Below, piece after piece: positions 11,393 through 23,700 of a DNA stretch of 64,000 nt (position 1 is the stretch's first letter; each line of letters begins with the position of its first letter). The translations under genes were made by a program, and so were the position numbers. A model generated the notes under the pieces. The model saw nothing but the letters and a program-made list of their open reading frames with translations. It ran no database searches and was not told the DNA's origin. The stretch comes from Heliocidaris erythrogramma (taxonomy: Eukaryota > Echinodermata > Echinoidea > Camarodonta > Echinometridae). Where the stretch lies: positions 58,613,233 through 58,677,232 of the forward strand of contig CM046853.1 in assembly GCA_025617745.1 (NCBI GenBank), given 5' to 3'.

Positions 11393-14215
11393 AACTGTTC
11401 GTTTTGTGTTATCAACCTGCCAATGTCAACTTTGGTAAATGACTTATCGTGGGAATAACAAAATACAATGAGAATAACATACTTCTTTTAAATGGAGGAG
11501 GGGTCCCATCATTAAAATGTCCCTAATCGTTTGTTGATGGAGCAGAACTAAACCCAAATATGATATATTTCGCGTTGTTGCAAAACTGAAACTCTAGCTT
11601 TATTTGTAATTTCAACATGGATTTTGTTTGTTCACTTGCATGGGAAATGTGATTATACTTTTTGGAGTAATTCAACCTTAACCAACCAAACATAATTCGG
11701 TCTAATAATTGCCGATGTCGGCGATCCCACTGCATTCATTTTGTATTCTGAACCTTGAAAGTAATATTTGCGTTGATTGTACTCTCCCCGTGGAGCTAGT
11801 AAATCATTCGTATGCTATTGTTTTTTACCTTTTTTTAACAGTTTGTTTGTCATTTTGTACATTTCTGCATAATTTACTCAAAATTTCTTTCCAGAAATCA
11901 ATTTCTTTGTGCATTAGGAATGGATAAAGATTATAGCTGTTTTAGATTGCGGGGAATTGAAACGGTCAGAATTCTAGAGGAAATGAAACGGTATATGAAC
12001 TGATTTTTATTCTTTTTGAAATAATAAAATTATCCAATTACTATAGTAGTTGTACCAAAATTTAGGTTATTGATATTTTGCAATGACAATCACAATTTTA
12101 AGGCCTCAACCTGGAATGCAACTCGGCAATATTGTGCTGAAATGCTGAAATGTGTTGAAATTTAAGTTACGGATGGTATTCATCAGTAGGTCTAATTTCT
12201 CTGGCTGGTCTTTCGTATTTTATTGATGGTTTATGTCACATGAACACTTGATGTCTTAAAATTCCAGTGTAAGCTTTGAGGCCCCATACCTGCTTGATAA
12301 CACATCATAAATAACGAAGAAATGCACTGGTCTTGAAAGGTGAAGATATCACACCATTTAGTGCAAAGGTGGGATCATTTGGGTTTCTGTTCCAATGTGT
12401 GAGTTCGGATTCTGTTACTCAACCAAGGCATAATAGAAATAGGGGCTTAATGGTATGAATGATCAACAAGTCCATACACCGTGACAGTTTCCCCTTTTTC
12501 TGACCCCTCCACCCTTGTTGAGTAGCCATGTACAGAAACAGTGATACGAGAGGGTGGGGGTGGAGGGGTGACACCCCCATTTTGGCATTTTCTGTTATTA
12601 TTGTTGGTATTCACAACTGCAGACGACACATTTTAACAAACTAAATTTCAGCAAACTTGAAATTTAGTCCGACCTCCATTCCTATGTGCTAAAAGAGTCC
12701 GGGGTCCAGATTTGAAATATAGAAATACCATTATCGAAATAGATACGTGTATAGGTCCTATGTCTTTCCGTCTGTTATTCTAAATATTGTAAATAAGAAA
12801 TGATTAGTTTATTTTCTGTAAAGGTCAAATGACATGCATGCTATTGAAATTTTACTGTATATGAAAAATATGGATTGATTAAAAATTACCGCGTAAATAA
12901 ATATCTGGAAGAAAATGAACTTGGTTTAAATGTGTATGCAGGTCTCATGCCTTTTAATTTGTGTATGTTGCAGTAAAAATACCGCCATATTTATAACAGT
13001 TCTTCATCATTATTTTATAAATATCCTTTTAAGAACAAGATACTCCACAACTCGGTATTCCTTCGTGTGAGTTAAAAACAGGATTTTAACTGAAGATTGT
13101 ATGATGACAAGTACCTGCATATTTACGCCCCTAGCCAGTTCTGAGTTTTTGACCCTTTGAGGAGGAGAGGATTGCCCCGAAATTCACTTTTATTTCAATG
13201 GCTGTATCTTGATGGGGTTGGTCCAAAGTTAGGACACTCATCAACCCTCGTGTCCTTGGGCTGTAGACAGACATGTCTGCTAACACACTGCGTGGCTCTG
13301 TGTATCCAGCTCTCGTATAAAAATACGAAAAGAATTACCCATTGTTCTCCTCGCTGAAGAAAGAAAGCAGAACAGGGGGAGCAACTCACCGACTCCGATA
13401 TTTGTTCAAAGGATGTGTACATACCCAGGAATACTGTGGCTATGCATAGTTACTTGAAGTATGCTTTTGTAAAAGATGAAGCGGGCCTTTATTATCGATT
13501 GTATGATATGAGATGTTTGTTAAAGGTTTAGAAAACAGGTTACTGGTGAAGACAGTATATAGTGTAGGTCGAAAGACAGGGAGTGGTAGGGAGAGAGAGA
13601 ACATATAGGGAGAGATAAAGATAGAGAGAGACGGAAAAGGAGAGACAGACAGAGGGAGAGGCACCACAAACCCACCCAAAAGTCGCATTGTGCATGTGAA
13701 TTTCAGTTATAGCTTAATAAAGATGTTTTGGTCATTTTCTTGTATTTCCTGAAAAAGAATACTTTTTGACAAGTATACTTTTTCTAAGTAATGTAAAATT
13801 TTGGAGGCAACAGACAATCTAAAAATTGGTATTTTGGACAGTTTTTATTTTTTACGATCCTGAATACCTTTCTCATTTCATCTTCCATAACTTTACAACA
13901 GAGTAACCTCTTGTATTGATAATTGTCCAACATAATGGGCAGGATGTGCTTAATTAGTATGCCAAGTTTTAGGACAATCTAATAATTCCTTCATAGAAAA
14001 TTCTATTGAATCCTAATCCTCCTTTTTTCAACTTTGCATAATACCTGCCGACTCAGAGCGCTTCAATAGACTACTGCAAACTTCAAACCCGTATTTCTCA
14101 TACCGGTAATTAACACTCTGTGAGACTGGGCCTTCTATACTCTTTCTTCATTGGGTTAGGAACATCCATTGCTGATATCTGGCGACTTTATGGTGGTGTT
14201 GTGGTGCCTGGTCAC
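11393..14215. other. Intergenic, no gene seen
   Basis: AT-rich intergenic sequence. It holds a purine-rich patch at 13560-13660 and short polymeric runs only. The open frames here are short and lack coding character or recognisable domains. Confidence 0.5.
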
Positions 14216-14268
14216 AAACATATATATATACTCGAGTTATGGCTTCGTATATATATATATATATACTC
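14216..14268. repeat. TA runs around a conserved 20-mer
   Basis: TATATA runs flank ACTCGAGTTATGGCTTCGTA (about 14230-14249). The same 20 bases occur at about 15372-15391 without the TA flanks. Confidence 0.8.
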
Positions 14269-15696
14269 AATGAATATTTCAAGTAAAAATAATGAAGATG
14301 CAACTGACTGCGAGACTCAAGTTGTTGCAAGATAAAATAATAATATTTCACAACAAATGATAACAATATTATTGTTTACACTTATTTCTCCATCGCTGTG
14401 TAATCTTTGTGGATGATTCTTCCGTTCTTGTCAACATATGAATAGAATACAGGCTAAAGTTGGACCAAGATTATGTGAAATCTGTCTACTAGATAGGGGA
14501 GAGCAAGACTAGAGTCTCTCGTGTTCCCTAATCACAATTCAGAACAGAGCTAAATTTGTTATTCTGAATAACATGTTTAGCTGCTTCAACATAACAATTC
14601 TTATACATTTTTTTAAAGGCAAAATGAATGCATAATCTATAAGAAAAACACTTCAAAATTTGTGTAATTGAAAAATAATCTACATCACCTTTCTTATCCA
14701 TTTCTGGTTCATTACCCCTTAAACTGAAAGGTGTTCAATAAATTGAAAATGCAACAGGAGAAATCCTTTCAAAACCATGATTAACGAACGTTGATTTTGG
14801 GTTCTTTTCACCCATTTAACAACTATTGTTATTCTTGAAGGGAGGTGCTATACTGTATTTGACTAAAAAGGAAAAAAAACAGAGGGGTCTGATCTTTACG
14901 TCAGTATAAGGTAATTTCCGAACCGCCACTCGATCTCTTACTCAAAGTACTTTGGTCTCTCCTTATGAAGTAAAACTTTCAAGATGAAGCAGTTATGATG
15001 CAATTATTGTGATGTTTTCTAACCTAACTCATGTTCAAGCAAATAAATGACAACCTGAAAAAACTTGGTCAATGCTTGCCAATGCTTGCCTTTCACAAAT
15101 TCATGTTGCTGAAAAAAATTCCCTTCATGAAAAAGTTTTTAAAAAATTGTGTCACAAGTTTAGCACCCCAAAAATCCATTAATTAGACTAATTTGAATAA
15201 ACTAATCAAAATCAAGTAACCATTTCTGTTGAAGTGAAGAACCAATTGCATAACAGGAGAAAAAAAAAGGCTGACAAAATTAATCATCACATAAATATAT
15301 CTTGGTGCAAAGCAATTATTACATGAAATACACCTTCAAGTGGGAAATCCCCTCCATTATTTGTGTTTCACACTCGAGTTATGGCTTCGTAAAAACATGG
15401 TACAATGAACAATTGGAGTATCAAAAGACATTGAAAAAGAGAAAAGAAAATGCTGCGCAACAGTTAAAAAAAATCTTATGTCCACATAGGAGCGCTGTTC
15501 AGCGACCAGACAGAATGGGTAAACACTAGCGGATGATCTCCACTAAATATGTGACTGACAATCCTACTCTTGGATAAATCTGTATGCCTTTTTTTTCTGT
15601 TTTTAATTGTTATTTCTCAAAAATTAACAGAGTAAGAGCAACAGTATATAAATTGAAAAACAGGCACTGCATATGCACCCATACACACACACGCAT

Positions 15697-15925
15697 ATAC
15701 ACCCACGTTTACATGGCTTTACTTCCGAGGACAACTATTGTTCCTCTATTGTTACTCGTCCTCGGACAGTCGACAGAATAAGGCATAAATTCATTGTTCG
15801 ACGTTCGAGGACTATTGTCCGCCTTCCGAGGACCATTGTTGTCATGATTTTTTTTTTGTTCTCTGTCCGAAAATGTCCTCGGACATAATGCTAAACAAAC
15901 GCACACACACACAAACGCACACGCA
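15697..15925. repeat. Duplicated module, copy 1, with CA flanks
   Basis: From ACCCACGTTTACATGGC to CATAATGCTAAACAAACGCA this is almost identical to 16349-16557, offset by about 652 bases. Inside are repeated and inverted TCCGAGGACNA / CGTCCTCGGACA motifs. CA-rich microsatellite borders both copies. No coding function is supported. Confidence 0.9.
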
Positions 15926-16317
15926 CTTTTTTTTCAAATGTTTTTGATTTCATCAACAGAGAAAAACAAAACATGTAAAATTTCTTTTTCGCATAACAAT
16001 TTTCATATATAAACATAACATGTATAATGTACTAACAAATATTTACAAAAAGCAATGAAATCTATTTTAAAGATGAGATCCCCACCCGTCTCCGAGAAAA
16101 GAAAATACAGAAGTATTAAGAGGGTAATTATGTTTGCTAGAACCACACACATTAAACAAAACTTTAAAAAAAAAAAAAAAAATAATAATAATTAAAAAAA
16201 CGAATTAGAGTACATAGAGTGAAATAAATCTTACCCTCCCCCCAAAAAATGGGAAAATAGAGTAACTCCTTCTCGGACCCACTCCTCCATACATACACGC
16301 CTACATACCCACGCAAC

Positions 16318-16352
<35 letters not shown>

Positions 16353-16557
16353 ACGTTTACATGGCTTTACTTCCGAGGACAACTATTGTTCCTCTATTGT
16401 TACTCGTCCTCGGACAGTCGACGGAATAAGGCATAAATTCATCGTTCGACGTTCGAGGACTATTGTCCGCCTTCCGAGGACCATTGTTGTCATGATTTTG
16501 TTTTTGTTCTCTGTCCGAAAATGTCCTCGGACATAATGCTAAACAAACGCACACATC
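16318..16557. repeat. (CA)n plus duplicated module, copy 2
   Basis: A pure CA run (16318-16350) leads directly into the second copy of the 209-bp module (16349-16557). The two copies differ by only a few bases, for example ATTGTTCG versus ATCGTTCG, pointing to recent duplication. Confidence 0.9.
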
Positions 16558-16609
16558 CCTACACACACAATCCCACACATACATTTAGCATTAAGGTTAA
16601 CCGTTCACA

Positions 16610-17512
16610 GTCACATTTACCTTAAGTCCCTCCCATTTACCCAGATGTAAGGCAATCTTGCCTGTTTTGATGGTTAACTGCTTTTCTTCCTCTATAAAAT
16701 CTATCATTTTTTCTGCATTTTTGTTTTTGAAGGTATTTTTAAATCAAGGGCAGGGTCCTGCCCTTGATTTAAAAATTATCTGTTTTACCCAGATCATGAT
16801 AGTATTCACACTTTTTATTCTATTCGAGTTACCTGAAAGACCTAAAAATATATCTTGCCATCTCATATCCTCAATTTCAACTAAACCAAAAGTTTAATGG
16901 TAGATTTCCATAGTTCCCTCACCCTCTCACAATTTAAAAATAAGTGTATGTTTCTTTGTCTTTCTTGCATAAAGAACAAGAATCATTATCAACGAAACCA
17001 AACTTCATCAAATGAACTTTTGTGTAAATGACTCTGTGTAATAGCATGAATTGAAATTCCCTCTGTTTTCTAATAAGTGTTGTATTTTTGGCTGCTAGAA
17101 ATAAATCTCTTAGTTCTTTATCTGTTAAATCAACATTATTACTATCATATTTTACTTGTAAATTAAATGAACTCTGTAAATCCCTGACAAAACATTCATA
17201 GATTCTTTTCGATTTTGCAGCATGAAACATTGTAGTTTGACCAAAAATATTTAGGTTTATATAAAAATTCGAGAAATCCACTTGTTGGAATTTAACCGCC
17301 TGGGTTGCACTCTTCCAACTGGAGGGTATGACATGTGCGATTTCTATTATTTGAAGTAATTGAGATGAATTCAATCCCAGATTTGTAAAATGTGCTAGAG
17401 ATTTCATATGACCATTATCAAAAATGTGGTCTATATGGAATATACCTTTATCAAATAAATCTTTGTCAAATAGCATTTTACCATGAATACATATATTACT
17501 ATTATTAAATAT
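16610..17512 (-). mobile_element. LINE ORF2 C-terminal fragment (Tx1/L1-like)
   Basis: The minus strand reads KMLFDKDLFDKGIFHIDHI, then FQFMLLHRVIYTKVHLMKFG and DSCSLCKKDKET, a zf-RVT type cysteine segment found after the reverse transcriptase of L1/Tx1-like LINEs. Further frames continue LFLNCERVRELWKS, EDMRWQDIFLGL and KIALHLGKWEGLKV down to about 16615. There are several frame breaks, and a 42-bp palindrome (16735-16776) interrupts it. The 5' end abuts a CA microsatellite, so it is severely 5'-truncated. Confidence 0.8.
16735..16776. repeat. 42-bp near-perfect palindrome
   Basis: Exact 20-bp arms (16735-16754 and 16757-16776, core AATCAAGGGCAGG) are separated by GT. It lies inside the LINE fragment and breaks its reading frame. 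Confidence 0.9.
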
Positions 17513-17520
17513 CATGCACG

Positions 17521-17521
<1 letters not shown>

Positions 17522-17556
<35 letters not shown>

Positions 17557-17580
17557 TACCTTCCCAGGGGGGGGGGGGGG
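17522..17580. repeat. (CA)n and poly-G run
   Basis: A CA microsatellite (about 17522-17551) is followed by a 17-base G run (17566-17581). It separates the two LINE fragments. Confidence 0.95.
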
Positions 17581-17649
17581 GCAAGTTTACATTACAAGAA
17601 GTCAATGAAGATGTTAAGGACAACGGAGCTTTGCAAGACTACTACAAAA

Positions 17650-17920
17650 TTTCAGTTAAGCTTGATAGACCATTTCTTAAAATGGACATGTAACTTATTT
17701 TTCTTTTGGGCAATTTTATATTCTATTTTTTGTTTAAACTTTACCATTGAAACAAAAGCTTCGAAAATAAGCTCTTTTCCCTGAAACCTACAGGAATAAA
17801 TATAATATTTTAAACATAAACAGAGAAAATTTATACAAGAGGCATGTTTGTCCCTTGACTGTATCCCAAACAAATAATTAAATTTTGAAAAAATGCCTTT
17901 GTTGTTCCCTGAGGCCAAGG
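17650..17920 (-). mobile_element. Second LINE ORF2 3' terminus
   Basis: The minus strand reads NYLFGIQSRDKHASCINF, KYYIYSCRFQGKEL and KLHVHFKKWSIKL, then a stop. This is homologous in layout to the last part of the neighbouring fragment (IIFKSRAG ... LHLGKWEGL) but diverged, so it is the C-terminus of a separate Tx1-like copy. On the minus strand it precedes the other fragment, so the two are not one collinear element. Confidence 0.7.
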
Positions 17921-20389
17921 AGCTTCAGAGAAGATTGCCCGCCAACATCCATTGAGTCAACTATGCTCTTGTTGGTCCAGGAGTCAACAGCTTTGTACCC
18001 TCTTTCATACCACCTCATAATAGAGTTTTAAGAAGAATCTATGACAATTAGACTCGGGTATGAATCACAGTAGTACCAATAAATCACCAAGGATAAATAT
18101 GTTGTCAAAGTAATGTGGTTTTGAGTGGCGTGATACATGACAGCATTGTTCCTCAAAAGGTGTTTTGTGCTACCGCCAATTCACAAACACAAAGGGAAAA
18201 AACTCAGTCTCTACTAGGATATGTACACGAGTTAGAAGAAAGGAGAAATTTGTATACTGGCAAATTTTGTTCATCAAACCAGCAAAGCCATCACCTTTCT
18301 TGTGCTTTTCATGAAGGTAATATCTTACATGCTTGCACACTGATGTCAATTCTCTTTTCAATAATTAAACTGTTTGAATTTGGTGAGCAAAGCAAACAAA
18401 AAGAAACATCGTTATTGTTAAAGTTCTAATGAATATATATATATATTGAAATTTAATGACAGACTGATGATTGCATCAATAATTATATATTGTTGCAGAA
18501 ATAAACATTGGAATCACCTTATAATCAAATGTAATAAGCAGCTTTGCTTAAGATAATTGGACATCCAATTTTTATCCATGGAAATTATTATTTTTTCATT
18601 ATGCATGAAAAAGAATTATCTTAATTTAACTTACATGACCTGTCTAGTACCCTGATACAGTATATCTATACCTTTGAGGTAAGAATAATTCACCCAGGAC
18701 TTGAAAATACCAAGAAGGCAACAAAAGTGAGGAAACTCATAAGAAAGTCTGTTTTTCTTCTAAATACACACCTTATTTTCCATGGCATACACAAATATAC
18801 ATGTAACTGTCTGCAATGTTAATCTTTTTGAACAGGATTCTACTTTGACCATGTTAAGTTATATTTTTGGTCATCCAGCTTCTCAGAACACTTATGACAA
18901 AGTTTGAGGAAAGGGCAACTCCACCCCCAGAATAAATCGCTTTCACTAAAAGCAGATAGTTATATGAAGATCACCAGTTTGACCCGTTTCTCTGGTTTTT
19001 CTGCTCCTGTTAAATATTACCTGATACTCTTGCTTGCCTAAGATATTTAAAAACCTCAAACAAAACACAAATCAAGGCGTATTTTCTTGACAACACACAG
19101 AGAAGATTTTAGACTTCAGGAATATGTCAAATTCTGTACGCAGTTCTCTTTGTTCATCATACACACAAACACTCTGTATATCTTCTGACTATAACATCAA
19201 ATCATTAAAATAACATATACTAACTTATCACAGATTAATCAAAATATAGATTTCTTTCATAATTAGATGATTATTTTAGATTACATTATATACACCATAA
19301 ATCATTTAAAAATCAATATTTCTTCAATGAATTAAAGAAATTAAAAAGAGTTGTATGTACCACAAAATCATAGGTAGTACTGATTATGCACCATGTTTAT
19401 ATTATTGCTTAGTAATGCTCTCTAACACCAGTTACTATTAGAAGGAACAGATACCTAACATAGGTAATAATAACAATTCTATTTGGAAAGAAACAGGGTT
19501 CCATACCACATATACAAGTAATTATATCAATAATGAAATCTTATTCAGTACCATCTAATTTTGTACTTTTTATTATCTGCTGTATGGAGAATTTAAGTAG
19601 TATGATTCGATAATTCTGTCTGATTCTTTGAAATACTATATGACATGTACTCAGCCAGTTATATTGCATATATTACTCTAAAAGCTTAATTTACACATGA
19701 CATGATACACCACCTAAAAAACATGAATACGACTGCAAAATAAAATTATTCATCTATGAAGAGAATAAAGGTAGCTGTATACAATAATGTCAATTAGGGG
19801 GAAAGTGGTAGACAACAGTGGGCTAGTCGAGATCAAAGGTTCCAAAACTAAACCAAGAGAACAATATGTGGAATAATATTTCGGAGACAGTTCCTCCTTA
19901 AAGATCGATTTTATGCTTGTGTTAGGAACGTGAATCTAATCACATATCAGAATATAATCCCTCTTCCACAATCTCAAAATGGATCTTCAGTCTAAGTCTA
20001 AACCTTTCTTTGGTCTTAACATAAGAGAAGTTTGGTCCATGCTATGACAAAGATGTACAACAATGTGTGGTGTATTCATTAAAATATGGCACATTATAGC
20101 TAATATGAAAAACAAAAGTAATATTTGAAACCAAAGAAAAAAAATCTGGAAGTTTGTTTTTTGTATAACACCCAAGGATACTATAATATGAAGTTTATTC
20201 AACATCCCTTTGTGTAATATTGCAGAAAAGATGAAATTAAGGAGATATACAGCCCTGCAAAAAATGATTAGACCAAGCTTCTGTAATAAGGGTACTATAA
20301 TATGCATACAAAATTATAAAAATGATTTGCCTTTGTATTTCATTGAATGAATACAAAATTCCAGCAATTATACCTTGCTTTTATGTAAT
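17921..20389. other. Intergenic, no supported gene
   Basis: AT-rich. An open frame at 18115-18429 on the plus strand (104 residues, VHELEERRNLYTGKF) has some protein-like texture but no recognised domain, no splice context and stops upstream, so I do not call it. A TA run lies at 18433-18446. Confidence 0.45.
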
Positions 20390-20395
20390 TTTATT
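20390..20395 (-). terminator. Candidate polyadenylation signal of aminotransferase gene
   Basis: AATAAA on the minus strand (TTTATT on plus), about 365 bases beyond the aminotransferase stop codon at 20760-20762, in AT-rich sequence. Confidence 0.5.
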
Positions 20396-20759
20396 TCCCT
20401 CTTACCACAAAAATAACACTATCAGTATCAGTAATCATGCTTGGTCACTCTAATAATTTTTTCCATGGCTGTACATCAGAGAAAAGTGTTAAAAAGAGAT
20501 ACACATAAACTTTTCTTGAAGAATATAACAGGCAAAAATGAAAATACATAGCTACTTCAACATGCCTTTAGATAAATCTCAACTCCAGAAAACAAAATAA
20601 GACAATACAAATCAGAGAATATACAAATCAGATATAATTAATCCTTTTTTCTTGTATTCGTTAAGAAGAATCCAAATCCACATTATACTTCATCATCACC
20701 CTGCACAAAGATGTTCTAACCTTTCTCTCCACATCACTGCAACTGATGGAATTCTTAAC

Positions 20760-23700
20760 CTACTTGTCACTCTCCAGTTGCTTTAAGACCCATTTCTTGA
20801 TGGCCTGTCACGCAAAAGAAACAAGATAAGACAATCATGTGTATCATAAATTTCAACTTGTGGCTTGTTGTAAGATGACTGAAATATATTGTCTGAGTAT
20901 AGAGAACCGAAGTGTGACGTCATCAAATTTTGATTTTTGTATTTCAGTATTTTTATGACCATATTTAGGTAGAGCATGATGGAAAACGTTCACACATCAA
21001 ATTTGACATGAATCAGTTCATGGTGGCCCAAGGTATGGCTATATGAATATCTAATTAGCCCCATTGAAGTCAGTGTAAATTGGCCTGGTTCTTAACAGTT
21101 TAGAACCAGGCCAATTTAACACTGACTTCAATGGGGCTAAGGAGGTATTCATGCGGCCATATCTCGGGGCCCAATGAGCCAATTGCCATAAAATTTGGGA
21201 TCTGGATGTTTTTCACCATGTTCCTTTGAGATATGGTATAAAAAATGTCAAAATGAAAAAATAGCTTTTTGTGACGTCATCACTTCGGTACTCTATATTT
21301 CATCAGGTACAGAGTCGTTTGAGTAATGAGGAAATACATGTTTAGTTCAAAATTTATCACTGTTCATATTTCAATTCAAGGATCATATTTACCGTTCATT
21401 AACAAAAACTATGACATAAGTATGACATAACAGTGACATATGAGCTGTAATCTTTGACTCAAGACCCCAGGCCAACATCTGATAATATCTAAACCTTGCC
21501 CATAGACACCGATAAGTATGACAGCATCAGTACCTAAGGTACATTTAATATACTCATGAATTGGTTAGAAAACCTAATAAGAAGACAGACAGATTGAATC
21601 AGATATACAAATATACCTCCCCCCCCCCAAAAAAAAAAAGAAAGAGTACTCCTTTAAAGCTACTACAATATGTGACACTGCCCCTCGTTTGTATCAAATG
21701 TTCATGAACTACATGTATATATTCCTTCAAAATAAAAATGTCCTTCATTTCCATAAAGCTTTTTTTAAAAGGGGGTGAGTTTTCATTCAACGAAATATCA
21801 TATGTATACATGGGTGGGAATCACTCTTCAAACATAAGACACAGCCAAATTGCCCTGCCAAGCAAAACAAAGAAGGGTCATTAACTTTTTTTTTTCTGCA
21901 GACTTTTCTAAGAAGAAACATAGCCTAGAAAAAAAGTGTGGGGGGAGGGGTTCCCAATGCATACCCCCCCCCTTTCCCTACAGGCTTGCCCTTGATAATA
22001 CTAGAAAGGCATGGAAAATATCAATCACACTCACCAGGATGCCTTCCACAACTGGCTTGCAATACAGATTCAGGAACTCGTCTGTGATTGGTTCATCAGC
22101 ATGCTGCTGGCTAGCTTGGAGAGCGAGGGCGCCATTGAAGTTGATGTAACAGAGACGCACTGTGAACTCTCCATCAGGACGCAAGAAGGCTGGACCACCG
22201 GACATGACCTACCAAACAAAGGCACCAATAGATACTTGCAAATCTCTCATGTTTTACAAATAATTTTGAAATAGTGTACCTTTAGATTTAAATCTTGAAT
22301 TATCTAAATCTCAAGACATGTACTAGCATTAAAGCTACATGTATGTGACATTGCTTTCAGTAACTTATGAAAACCCACAGCACACAAAGCACGGACCTAG
22401 CCTTATAAAATTATAACCTAACTTTTATTTCATTGTACTAACATCCATTTCCAACTCATAAAAGAGTTTCATAGAAAAAAAACAAAAAAACCTATGAACA
22501 CTATTTCAGGAGGAAAATAACTACTACAAAAAAAGGCAATTATTAATGAGGTTGATTCATACACAAAAAGGAGAGATTATTTGTTGGCACTCCAATGAAC
22601 AAAGCATGTTGAACAAAGCATGTTGAACCAATGTGTGGACTCCTATTTCTGTGATGTCTCCCTCACTTGGCTAAGTTTTTACAGTCCAATGAATACTCCA
22701 TGTGAGAACTCCATGTATTGTGTTGATATAGATGGTACAAACAAAATGATTTTTTTTTTTAAAACACCAATCCTATCAGTGTTCCCTCTTTCAATCAACT
22801 CCATCCTTTCCCAATCTCATGATCACCCTCGTGATCCCCTCACCATAAAAAAGTGAAATTATCTGACATCGGGTAATTCACATGCTGGTAAATTAGTTAC
22901 CATACAGTATCTTTTTTTCAGCAGCGGTCAAACATACACGACGCACTGGAAAAAAAAGCAATTTTGCATGCGCGGACCTTTCGTTTCGTGCGCTAGCAAC
23001 ACGCTGTGCATTCCTTGGATTTTTCAACATGTGCTCCCAGTATACGCTTTGTATGCACTCTGTACACCATGTATACTAGCAGCGCGCTAGCAACATGCTG
23101 TCCATTCGTTATTAACTCGCTAGCTTCTCCCAAATCCTGACAAAAAGTTGGGCGCACAACGACGAACTGAAGTTATTTTCAATTTTTTAAGTGATTTTCA
23201 AAGCACGGGCCGTGTGTTGCGTATGTGTGACCGGGCCTTAACAAAATAGAATGTCTCGATCATGTACTCACTGCTACATCTGCTTCATCCAACATTGCCT
23301 TACACATGCCTTCACCAGTCGTGATGCATCGCTTAGCTAGGGCCTCCCGTATCACCTCAAAGTCTGGGAAGATGTAGAACCCTCCTCTTGGCATGATTGC
23401 TTTCACTCCAACAGAGGTCAATTCTCTGATGCATGAGACAGGGTATAAGTGAAAACCCTTCAATGAGCAATTAAACACTTCAAAAACAAATTTTAAAAAA
23501 TCCTAAGAGTAATAAAAATAGCGGAGACATGATGCGATCCTTATCCAAACCAACTTGGTTTTAAGGGAGGAGGGGGTCCATCTTAATATGGAGTAGAAGG
23601 ATCAGTGACGACTCAAATGATTATAACTTCGCATTTGTTGCTCTATAAAAATCCCTTATATAAACTTTAATACAAGATGAACAAGATGAACAACATAAAC

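Noticed and set aside
17582-18429. Host exons (ALQDYYKISVKLDR, VHELEERRNLYTGK)
   Set aside because: Protein-like texture in short pieces, but partly antisense to a LINE end, with stops and no splice context or domain.
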